Source of the DNA: Oscillospiraceae bacterium | GTDB lineage: Bacteria; Bacillota_A; Clostridia; Oscillospirales; Ruminococcaceae | NCBI GenBank assembly: GCA_017848205.1 | Contig: JAGDDO010000199.1 | Span: 1-5,234, forward strand | Reading direction: 5' to 3' | Length of the DNA stretch: 5,234 nt | In this document: one piece after another, positions 1-5,085 of the stretch | Position numbering within the stretch: the stretch's first letter is position 1 | How the letters are laid out: each line of letters opens with the position of its first letter | The notes under the pieces: generated by a model | Databases searched by the model: none | Told to the model about the DNA's origin: nothing | The model's input: only the letters and a program-made list of their open reading frames with translations | Program-made: the position numbers and the translations under genes

Positions 1-90
1 AATCACCAAATGAATAAGCTATTGCTAATTACTGCAATATCGTCTGAAATCTTTTGATTCTTGATTTTTCACAAAATTTCACATTCGGTA

Positions 91-122
91 TTGACATGCG
101 GTTAGTTTTGAGTTATTATAAT
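91..122 (+). promoter_or_regulatory. Orphan sigma-A-type promoter pointing right
   Basis: A perfect -35 box TTGACA (91-96) is followed after 17 bases by TATTAT (114-119); an overlapping TATAAT lies at 117-122 but with a 20-base gap. A start near 126 would give an RNA reading rightwards through an AGGAGGG ribosome-site-like sequence (164-170) and the hairpin at 191-220, against the 3' end of the transporter gene. No ATG, GTG or TTG start with a sensible reading frame follows the AGGAGGG, so the target is unknown. It could make a small RNA, or be what remains of a lost gene. Confidence 0.5.
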
Positions 123-186
123 TATCGTGGGCTAACTCATATAAAAGGCCGTAAATACTTAACAGGAGGGACTTCATTATACAACA

Positions 187-222
187 TAAAAAGCCAGCTG
201 GAATGTTATTCAGCTGGCTTAA
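187..222 (-). terminator. Rho-independent terminator of the MATE gene
   Basis: A perfect 10-bp stem (AAGCCAGCTG at 191-200 with CAGCTGGCTT at 211-220) encloses a 10-base loop. Read on the minus strand the stem ends in a run of five U (192-188). It lies about 28 bases past the transporter stop codon. On the plus strand the stem is followed by AAAAATTATT, so it is a poor terminator in that direction. Confidence 0.85.
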
Positions 223-247
223 AAATTATTATAGTGTCATTCGCAAA

Positions 248-1594
248 TCAGTTATATGCATCCGCCTTTTTAAAGCTTTTTACAAAACCGAAATAAACTA
301 TAAAGCACATAGTTATCTGAACAAGTGTGGAACACGGAGTTGCAAGACCTATTTTGAAAAGTGAACCGTTTCCGATACGGGACATTAGAAATGCAACTGG
401 TATTCTGATAAGGAATGCTCCGATTATTCCCTGCAGCATTACGAATTTGGTCTTCTCAATACCGTTGTAGAAACCGATGAAGCAGAAAAGGAAGCATGTG
501 AACAGGCAGTCTATCGCATATGCCTTAAGATAGTCCCAGGCTGCTGCTATTGTATCCGGTTTGTTTGAGAATATTCCGGCAAGCAGATCACCGTGGAAGA
601 AAGCAAAGAAGAACATAATGACACCGAAAATCACTGATACTCCTATACCGCTTTTAAGTGCCTTTACCGCACGGTCTGAATGTCCTGCACCGTGATTCTG
701 GGCAACGAAAGCGGCCATGGACTGCATGAAGGCAAGAGGAACGAGCATGATGAATGCACACACCTTCTGTGCAACGCCGACACCGGCAGATGCTGTAACG
801 CCGAGCGTATTAACGATACCGGTAAGTACAAGGAATGACACGCCCACAAGGAAATCCTGAAGAGCTATCGGTGTTCCGATACGAAGTATAGTGTAAGCGC
901 AGCTCTTTTTCAGACGCAGATCTGAACGGTGAAATTCAAACGGAAGCTTCGTTCTTCTGATTATGAAAAATGAAATGATAACGCTTGTAAGCTGAGCAAG
1001 TACAGTTGCAAGAGCAGCGCCCGATGCTCCCATATGAAATCCTGCTACAAACAGAAGATCTCCGGCTATATTGAATGCGCATGCTATACCGACAGCAATA
1101 AGAGGAGTTCTGGAATCGCCGAGTCCTCTGAAAATACTTCCGAGGAGATTGTATGCGGTAATTACAAGGAATCCCCCGCCGCATATTCTGATGTAGTTTT
1201 TCGTAAGATCGAATGCTTCAGGCGGCGCCTGCAGGGTCTTTGCAAGAAGTCCGCATCCGAAGACACCGATAAGCGTAAACAGAGCACCTGTAAGTGCGAA
1301 AATTATAAGTCCGGTACCGATAGTCTTCGCCGCATCTTCCGGACGTTTCTGACCGATACGCTGTGCGACTGCAACAGTAACACCCATTGAAAAGCTTACT
1401 ATCAGATTGGTAAGAGTCTGAAGTATCTGTGAACCAGTGGAAACTGCAGATACATCTGCATCCGATCCGAACCGACCAACTACGAGCAGATCCACCGCAC
1501 CGTACATGGCCTGCAGAAACATAGCAAACAGTACGGGCAGCATAAATTTAAGGAGCTTCGGCAGAATAGCTCCCTCAGTAAAATTATTTTTCAA
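248..1594 (-). CDS. MATE family multidrug/Na+ (or H+) antiporter
   Basis: This is an integral membrane efflux pump of the MATE (multi antimicrobial extrusion) family, which exports cationic drugs or metabolites in exchange for Na+ or H+. The TTG at 1594-1592 is taken as start: a GGAGG (1608-1604) lies 9 bases upstream and gives 448 residues, the usual family length. The frame stays open to 1663, but that extension would run through a terminator hairpin and has no family likeness. Family marks seen: YGAVDLLVVGR (31-41) in the first helices, FRGLGDSRTP (155-164), N175 to D179 followed by GASGAALATV (189-198), and AQNHGAG (298-304) starting the second half-repeat. About twelve hydrophobic segments are spread along the chain and no break is visible. 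Substrate cannot be predicted. The gene is monocistronic by its own terminator and may be controlled by the hairpin in its leader. Confidence 0.93.
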   Translation of the reverse strand: MKNNFTEGAILPKLLKFMLPVLFAMFLQAMYGAVDLLVVGRFGSDADVSAVSTGSQILQTLTNLIVSFSMGVTVAVAQRIGQKRPEDAAKTIGTGLIIFALTGALFTLIGVFGCGLLAKTLQAPPEAFDLTKNYIRICGGGFLVITAYNLLGSIFRGLGDSRTPLIAVGIACAFNIAGDLLFVAGFHMGASGAALATVLAQLTSVIISFFIIRRTKLPFEFHRSDLRLKKSCAYTILRIGTPIALQDFLVGVSFLVLTGIVNTLGVTASAGVGVAQKVCAFIMLVPLAFMQSMAAFVAQNHGAGHSDRAVKALKSGIGVSVIFGVIMFFFAFFHGDLLAGIFSNKPDTIAAAWDYLKAYAIDCLFTCFLFCFIGFYNGIEKTKFVMLQGIIGAFLIRIPVAFLMSRIGNGSLFKIGLATPCSTLVQITMCFIVYFGFVKSFKKADAYN

Positions 1595-1610
1595 ACTTAA
1601 AAACCTCCGT

Positions 1611-1656
1611 AAAAAACCGGACAAAACAGCAGGTGTTCCCCTGCAGCCCTGTCCGG
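1611..1656 (-). promoter_or_regulatory. Terminator-like hairpin in the MATE leader (possible attenuator)
   Basis: Read on the minus strand, CCGGACA (1656-1650 arm) pairs with TGTCCGG (1623-1617), a 7-bp outer stem. Inside it GCAGG pairs with CCTGC (1644-1640 with 1633-1629) around a 6-base loop. The outer stem is followed directly by six U (1616-1611) and then, within a few bases, by the GGAGG of the transporter. A hairpin plus U-run just before a ribosome site is the layout of a transcription attenuator or riboswitch expression platform. I do not recognise a known riboswitch aptamer upstream. It could instead be a leftover terminator of an earlier gene. Confidence 0.6.
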
Positions 1657-1661
1657 CACAC

Positions 1662-1708
1662 AAATACCGACGGCCTGAAACCGAACTTCAGCCGCCGGAT
1701 TTAAGTTT
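1662..1708. repeat. Dispersed hairpin repeat, copy 1
   Basis: An inverted repeat with arms at 1662-1674 and 1691-1702, an inner TGAA/TTCA pairing and a 7-base loop. The stretch 1671-1708 matches 4988-5025 in the same orientation, with two differences over 38 bases. In this copy the left arm carries an extra A and one changed base. Read as minus-strand RNA the changed base becomes a G-U pair, so the fold survives best in the leader RNA of the transporter. The element may be a repeated terminator or part of the leader structure. Confidence 0.8.
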
Positions 1709-1730
1709 TCTTTACAGTTTTACAGTGAAC

Positions 1731-1757
1731 CTTATAAAGAGCTTCCCGTGATAACAA
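1731..1757 (-). promoter_or_regulatory. Weak candidate promoter for the MATE gene
   Basis: On the minus strand TTGTTA (1757-1752) and TATAAG (1736-1731) are separated by 15 bases, which is shorter than ideal. This is the best -10-like box upstream of the leader hairpins. A TTGACG further upstream (1834-1829) has no acceptable -10 box 16 to 18 bases later. The true promoter is therefore uncertain. Confidence 0.25.
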
Positions 1758-1844
1758 TAACAATGAACAACCACCATACAGGAAAAAGGAAATAATCGAT
1801 AACGGAAACTTTAACTTTAAACCTTAAGCGTCAACCGAAACCTG

Positions 1845-1877
1845 AAATTCAAAAATTACTTGAATTTTAAAAATTCA
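1845..1877 (-). repeat. Overlapping AT-only inverted repeats after the DIP1984-like gene
   Basis: AAATTCAA (1845-1852) pairs with TTGAATTT (1860-1867), and the overlapping stretch 1861-1877 is itself a 17-base palindrome (TGAATTTT, one centre base, AAAATTCA, read on either strand). They lie 34 to 66 bases downstream of the stop at 1911. No GC-rich terminator is visible here, so these may serve as a weak 3' end for that gene, or simply be AT-rich spacer. Confidence 0.35.
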
Positions 1878-1910
1878 CTGAAAACTGTAAACGGAAAATA
1901 ACCGTATCGA

Positions 1911-2420
1911 TCAGATATCGATCTCCATTTCGACTGTATTGTTTATCAGATCAAGTGCTGTCTGTGCTCTTGCAAGCTTGTCAGACAATTCGTTATAGTC
2001 CTTCTCAGCCTGTTCGATGTCATAGTTTGCATACCGGTAATCGATGATGTTTGAACCCTGAACACCGAGACCTCTTTCACGTACTTTAGGCAGTGCGTTT
2101 TTCATTTCAGAAAGTTTGTTTATCTGCTTTGAAAGCTGAGGCATATATACAAGCAGTTCATCAATAGTAACACCGAATTCCGGAATTACAGTTGTTGTAT
2201 TGAAAACATTTATAGCATGTCTTACTTTACGTATCTTCAGTTCCGTTTCAGCCTGAGCTTTCTGCATTTCGCTGTAGTTATACTCCGGGCGCACTGACTC
2301 AGGATCTTCCTGAAGCGCGGCAACAAAGCTCTTTGAGTTCTGTTCGCGTATCTGTAAGGTACGAAGTTCGTCATTAAGATGGCGCAGCACCTTCGCTGCC
2401 TGTGCTGATGTGATTTTCAT
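1911..2420 (-). CDS. Helical DIP1984-like protein of unknown function
   Basis: A 169-residue soluble, charged, almost wholly helical protein with no signal peptide, membrane segment or catalytic motif. Predicted helices cover about 5-37, 47-73, 86-112 and 128-163 and have coiled-coil-like spacing of Leu, Ile and Ala. The centre (IRKVRHAINVFNTTT, 63-77, then GVTIDELL, 83-90) and the end (a DYRYANYDIEQAEKDYNEL segment from 127 and a final IN-containing helix) resemble from memory the DIP1984 family: a helix ending in IN..N, a GxTLxxxL helix, then a YxxxDVxxLQ-like helical tail. That family has no established biochemical role; some members carry an old septicolysin label. The ATG start is firm: GGAGG (2432-2428) lies 7 bases upstream. 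It has its own near-perfect promoter and is divergent from the peptidase/ATPase operon. The family call is tentative; the gene itself is well supported. Confidence 0.85.
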   Translation of the reverse strand: MKITSAQAAKVLRHLNDELRTLQIREQNSKSFVAALQEDPESVRPEYNYSEMQKAQAETELKIRKVRHAINVFNTTTVIPEFGVTIDELLVYMPQLSKQINKLSEMKNALPKVRERGLGVQGSNIIDYRYANYDIEQAEKDYNELSDKLARAQTALDLINNTVEMEIDI

Positions 2421-2485
2421 GGATATACCTCCCCTGTGATCATGTCATAGTATGTTTAGGAAAATCAGTTTTTGCGTTCTCTGTA

Positions 2486-2514
2486 ATTATCGCACATTTA
2501 AAACGAAATGTCAA
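2486..2514 (-). promoter_or_regulatory. Strong sigma-A promoter of the DIP1984-like gene
   Basis: On the minus strand a consensus TTGACA (2514-2509) and a GATAAT (2491-2486, one base from consensus) are separated by exactly 17 bases. Transcription would start near 2479, leaving a leader of about 59 bases before the ATG at 2420. This is among the best promoter matches in the window and suggests steady expression. Confidence 0.85.
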
Positions 2515-2624
2515 ATCTGACTATCCATCGTTTTCAGATTATGTATATGCGCTGCAGATTCACAAAATCCGCCTGAAAGCACCATATCTGGAATCATAAA
2601 TCATTAAAATTTCGTAAATCACCG

Positions 2625-2650
2625 AAAAAACAGCACTCAGAGTGTTTTTT
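2625..2650. terminator. Short hairpin flanked by A-run and T-run (weak bidirectional terminator?)
   Basis: CACT (2634-2637) and AGTG (2641-2644) form a short stem with a 3-base loop, with A-run at 2625-2630 on the left and six T at 2645-2650 on the right, so each strand ends in a U-run. It sits between the divergent promoters. The stem is too short to be convincing, and no gene needs a terminator here. It may only insulate the two divergent units. Confidence 0.25.
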
Positions 2651-2724
2651 AATACAATTATAAGCTGTTTCACTAAATTTAAGTATCTCTGTTTAAAAGT
2701 AATGTAGAATCATTTAACGGAGGG

Positions 2725-2753
2725 TTGCTTTTTAAACTTAAATGATATATAAT
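2725..2753 (+). promoter_or_regulatory. Sigma-A promoter of the clpP-traG-like operon
   Basis: A perfect TATAAT (2748-2753) is preceded at 17 bases by TTGCTT (2725-2730), which matches only the TTG half of the -35 consensus. The start would be near 2760, giving a leader of about 238 bases before the peptidase start codon. The weak -35 with strong -10 leaves room for an activator. Confidence 0.75.
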
Positions 2754-2760
2754 AAGCATG

Positions 2761-2997
2761 TAAAGAGAGGTACGAAAATTTAAAGGAGATAACTTTTAAT
2801 CAAATCTAACATCAAAAAGGAGGACATCATATATTATCTTCACAGAACAGGTTGTTTCTGTGATCAAACTGATTTCTGTATTCTTATGATAGAGATTATT
2901 GCTGGTGTATAAGGAAATTAAGACACTAAATTCAGGGATCACTGTTACGATCGCCTGTTACAGTGATTTCCTGGTACTTAGAAAGCGAGAACCCATT
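2761..2997 (+). promoter_or_regulatory. Long structured leader of the peptidase/ATPase operon
   Basis: The leader has two ribosome-site-like sequences, AAAGGAGA (2782-2789) and AAGGAGG (2817-2823), neither followed by an ATG, GTG or TTG at the right distance. It has two hairpins: TCACAGAA/TTCTGTGA (2840-2847 with 2856-2863), and ATCACTGT/ACAGTGAT (2938-2945 with 2960-2967), extended outward by two G-U pairs and one G-C. CTGTTAC is repeated directly at 2942-2948 and 2955-2961. The peptidase frame is also open back to TTG 2899, but just before that it is closed by tandem stops at 2887-2892. I do not recognise a known riboswitch. The layout fits post-transcriptional control or the remains of a small leader gene. 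Confidence 0.5.
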
Positions 2998-3582
2998 ATG
3001 GATGTACAGGTTAAATCATGTGACGGCATTACATTAATGCCAATCGAAACCAAATTACTGTCAGACAGAAAAATATTTCTCGAAGGAGAAATAGACAGCG
3101 AAAGTGCGTGCGAATTTGTTAAAAAGCTGCTTTACCTCTGTCTTGAAGACAGTGAACAACCTATCGACATTATGATAAACAGCGTAGGCGGAGGAATCCA
3201 GTCCGGGCTGTTTATATACGACACACTTCAGTCATGCAGAACACCTTTACGAATGTTCTGCATGGGAACAGCTTATTCAATGGCAGCTGTTATTTTTACG
3301 AGCGGAAAAACCAGATACATGTTTCCAAACAGCGAACTGATGCTCCACGAGCCGCTTATAAGCAACGGACTTGGGGGAAGCGCCTCATCAGTACGTTCCG
3401 TATCAGACAGTCTTTTGGAATCAAAAGACAAAATAAACAGGATACTTTCAAAACACACCGGTAAGACTCCCGAAGAGATCGAAGAAGCTACACGCTTTGA
3501 TCACTATTTCAGTCCGGAAGAAGCAATCAGATTCGGGCTCGCAGATGAAATTATCGGATTTGAGAAAATGCTGGAGGTCTGA
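2998..3582 (+). CDS. ClpP-family serine peptidase (Clp protease proteolytic subunit-like)
   Basis: A cytosolic serine peptidase of the ClpP/crotonase fold. In canonical ClpP fourteen subunits form a barrel that degrades proteins fed in by an AAA+ unfoldase. From ATG 2998 the protein has 194 residues, the usual mature ClpP length. The triad is intact: Ser94 in CMGTAYSMAA, His117 in MLHEPL, Asp168 in RFDHYFSPEEA. The oxyanion-region SVGGGIQSG (62-70) and the LLSDRKIFLEGEID start of the fold (20-33) also match. The frame opens as far back as TTG 2899, but those 33 extra residues show no family likeness and contain a hairpin; ATG 2998 has only a weak ribosome site (GCGAG), so the start is likely but not certain. 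It ends 2 bases before the TraG/VirD4-like ATPase gene. No ClpX/ClpA gene is nearby, and the divergence from housekeeping ClpP suggests a specialised paralogue. TepA-like or phage proteases are less likely alternatives. Confidence 0.88.
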   Translation: MDVQVKSCDGITLMPIETKLLSDRKIFLEGEIDSESACEFVKKLLYLCLEDSEQPIDIMINSVGGGIQSGLFIYDTLQSCRTPLRMFCMGTAYSMAAVIFTSGKTRYMFPNSELMLHEPLISNGLGGSASSVRSVSDSLLESKDKINRILSKHTGKTPEEIEEATRFDHYFSPEEAIRFGLADEIIGFEKMLEV

Positions 3583-3584
3583 GT

Positions 3585-4880
3585 ATGGAATTTGACAGAA
3601 TTATTCTCGGAGACAGTCCGAAAGCCAATTACAGCTCAGACTGTTCAGAAACAGGTATCAATAACAACATAATCGTATGTGCAGGAACAGGCGGCGGTAA
3701 AACCATGTCCGTAACTGAGCCGCGTCTTCTGAACACATACAACTCAAGCCTTGTCGTAACGTGTACCAAACACAGGATCGTAGACAAGTACAAGAGTGTA
3801 TTTGAGAAGCGTGGCTACAATGTACTTGAACTGGATTTTACCAAGCCTGAAAGGTGCAACACAAGCTTCGATCCGATCAAATACGTCTCTAATCATATAG
3901 ACGTTAAATTTCTCGCATCATCAATAGTTATGGCAAACAGCAGAAAGGCAAGTTCAAGTGCTGATCCGTTCTGGGATGATTCATCCACCAGCCTTCTTTC
4001 AGCACTTATCCTTCTTGTAACAAACAAAAATCCAGATGCAACTATTGCTGATGTAGTCGAGAAATTCCGCGACATGGAAATATATGATGACGACGACGAA
4101 CTCAGAACATCTTATGACACGGATTTCAGATATCTTGAACTCGATGATCCGGGCAATCCTGCACTGGCTCACTGGAAAACATTCAAGATTGCACCGTGCA
4201 AAACAGCAAGATGCATTTACTCTACTCTCAGCTCGTCGATGGACCTCTTCTTTACGGAAAACATCCTGAAAACAGTACAGCTGTTCGATACAGTGAATTT
4301 CAGAGATATTGCTGACAAGAAAACTATACTTTTCATAACCACCTCAGCGGTCAATCCGGGTGCAAACTATTTCGTAAACATGTTTTACTCCCAGCTCTTC
4401 AAGGAGCTTTTCGAATACGGTGAATCACGTCCGGACGGTAAACTTCCTCGGCCGGTCAGTGTAATTGCAGATGATTTCGCAACGGGATCACGAATCCTCA
4501 ACTTCCCTGAATATATATCCATATTCAGAGAAAAGCTCATCAGCGTTACGCTGCTTCTGCAGTCTGAAACACAGCTTTCAGGAATGTACGGAAACGAAGA
4601 TGCCGTCTCGATAATCAACAACTGTGACACCTACGTATACATGGGCGGAATGGATCTTAAGACCTGCTCAAACATATCTGTACGCGCAAACCTGCCGATG
4701 GAGGATATACTGAATATGCCTGTCGGTCAGGAACTAATCTTCAGACGCGGACAGAAACCGCTTAAAACAAAGCGTTACAACATACTCGAAGACGACAATT
4801 ACAAGCAGATCACTGCTGAATATGAAACCATATTCAGCAGCTCTGCGAATGACAAAGAGAAAAACGATCTGCGGGCGTAA
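3585..4880 (+). CDS. Soluble TraG/VirD4-type (T4 coupling protein-like) ATPase
   Basis: A 431-residue P-loop ATPase of the TraG/VirD4 group, whose conjugative members form hexameric rings that pump DNA or protein into type IV secretion channels. Walker A is AGTGGGKT (33-40). Further family marks are NTSFDPIKY (92-100), DPFWDDSSTSLLSALIL (127-143), NPGANYFVNMFYSQLF (257-272), a Walker B strand VSVIADDFATG (291-301), and the sensor/C-terminal block LLLQSETQLSGMYG (323-336) with IINNCDTYVYMGGMD (343-357). Residues about 104-245 form the helical insert typical of the family. Unlike conjugative VirD4 (about 600 residues), it has no N-terminal membrane helices, since Walker A is almost at the start. 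The second Walker B acid is Asp297 rather than the usual Glu. Start is firm: GGAGGT (3573-3578) lies inside the end of the peptidase gene, 6 bases before ATG. Translation is probably coupled to the peptidase. No relaxase or mating-pair genes are in the window. Confidence 0.9.
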   Translation: MEFDRIILGDSPKANYSSDCSETGINNNIIVCAGTGGGKTMSVTEPRLLNTYNSSLVVTCTKHRIVDKYKSVFEKRGYNVLELDFTKPERCNTSFDPIKYVSNHIDVKFLASSIVMANSRKASSSADPFWDDSSTSLLSALILLVTNKNPDATIADVVEKFRDMEIYDDDDELRTSYDTDFRYLELDDPGNPALAHWKTFKIAPCKTARCIYSTLSSSMDLFFTENILKTVQLFDTVNFRDIADKKTILFITTSAVNPGANYFVNMFYSQLFKELFEYGESRPDGKLPRPVSVIADDFATGSRILNFPEYISIFREKLISVTLLLQSETQLSGMYGNEDAVSIINNCDTYVYMGGMDLKTCSNISVRANLPMEDILNMPVGQELIFRRGQKPLKTKRYNILEDDNYKQITAEYETIFSSSANDKEKNDLRA

Positions 4881-4905
4881 TCTGACGATTACCAACCTGA
4901 TACAC

Positions 4906-4918
4906 GCGCCATCGGCGC
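4906..4918 (+). repeat. Small GC hairpin just after the operon
   Basis: GCGCC (4906-4910) pairs with GGCGC (4914-4918) around the loop ATC, 25 bases past the ATPase stop codon. It is followed one base later by the longer palindrome at 4920-4946 rather than by a U-run. It is probably part of a structured 3' end that protects the operon mRNA. Confidence 0.5.
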
Positions 4919-4919
4919 T

Positions 4920-4946
4920 GTTAAAATGATTGGGGTTCATTTTAAC
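4920..4946. repeat. Perfect 10-bp inverted repeat with 7-base loop
   Basis: GTTAAAATGA (4920-4929) pairs perfectly with TCATTTTAAC (4937-4946) around the loop TTGGGGT. Only a loose T-rich stretch (ACATTTTCG) follows on the plus strand, so terminator function is uncertain. It could be a weak first terminator of the operon, a protein-binding palindrome or a recombination site. It occurs once here, so it is not a CRISPR repeat array. Confidence 0.7.
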
Positions 4947-4979
4947 AACATTTTCGTATCATCTCTACCTCTTTTTATA

Positions 4980-5025
4980 AAATCCGGCGGCCTGAAACCA
5001 AACTTCAGCCGCCGGATTTAAATTT
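4980..5025. terminator. Bidirectional terminator; dispersed hairpin repeat, copy 2
   Basis: A perfect 12-bp stem, AAATCCGGCGGC (4980-4991) with GCCGCCGGATTT (5008-5019), continues after one bulged C as TGAA/TTCA around the 7-base loop ACCAAAC. T-rich tails follow on both strands (ATTTAAATTT on plus; ATTTTAT then A-rich on minus). It is the strongest candidate terminator for the peptidase/ATPase operon, 100 bases past its stop. The 4988-5025 part repeats the sequence at 1671-1708 with two differences in 38 bases. Confidence 0.7.
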
Positions 5026-5033
5026 ATACAAAT

Positions 5034-5058
5034 AAAAGCGGAGCTGGGGCTCCGCTTT
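5034..5058 (-). terminator. Rho-independent terminator of the right-hand minus-strand gene
   Basis: AAAGCGGAGC (5035-5044) pairs perfectly with GCTCCGCTTT (5049-5058) around a 4-base loop. On the minus strand the stem runs into UUUUAUUUG (ending near 5030), a U-rich tail. It lies about 28 bases past the stop codon at 5086. On the plus strand it is followed by GTTTATAG, so it may also back up termination from the left. Confidence 0.85.
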
Positions 5059-5066
5059 GTTTATAG

Positions 5067-5081
5067 CACGCCGAAGGCGTA
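5067..5081 (-). other. UUCG-tetraloop hairpin in a 3' untranslated region
   Basis: ACGCC and GGCGT (5068-5072 with 5076-5080) pair. On the minus strand the loop reads C-UUCG-G, the unusually stable tetraloop. It sits between the stop codon at 5086 and the terminator at 5035-5058 and is not itself followed by U. It probably stabilises the mRNA end or is a remnant terminator stem. Confidence 0.5.
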
Positions 5082-5085
5082 CATT

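Noticed and set aside
54..296. 80-codon open frame on plus strand starting with TTG
   Set aside because: It has no ribosome site, runs through a promoter and a terminator stem, overlaps the transporter 3' end and encodes no recognisable pattern.
203..364. 53-codon plus-strand frame from ATG 203 behind the orphan ribosome site
   Set aside because: The ATG is over 30 bases from the AGGAGGG, lies in the terminator loop, and the frame is mostly antisense to the transporter.
1611..1656. Guanidine-type riboswitch before the MATE gene
   Set aside because: The CCGGAC start recalls guanidine-III, but the following bases do not fit its conserved core.
1595..1663. 23-codon N-terminal extension of the MATE protein
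   Set aside because: The extension reads through a terminator hairpin and U-run and has no family likeness; a GGAGG correctly placed before TTG 1594 marks the start.
1034..1751. Plus-strand open frames of 118 and 104 codons opposite the MATE gene
   Set aside because: They are antisense shadows: no ribosome sites, low-complexity composition, and the opposite strand has clear family motifs.
2899..2997. 33-codon N-terminal extension of the ClpP-like protein from TTG
   Set aside because: No ribosome site, contains a hairpin, and the 194-residue product from ATG 2998 fits the ClpP family length; kept as a small uncertainty.
2998..4880. A complete conjugative element
   Set aside because: Only a coupling-protein-like ATPase is seen; no relaxase, mating-channel, integrase, oriT-like or att site is supportable in this window.
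4920..4946. Possible CRISPR repeat
   Set aside because: Only one copy, with no spacer periodicity and no cas genes.
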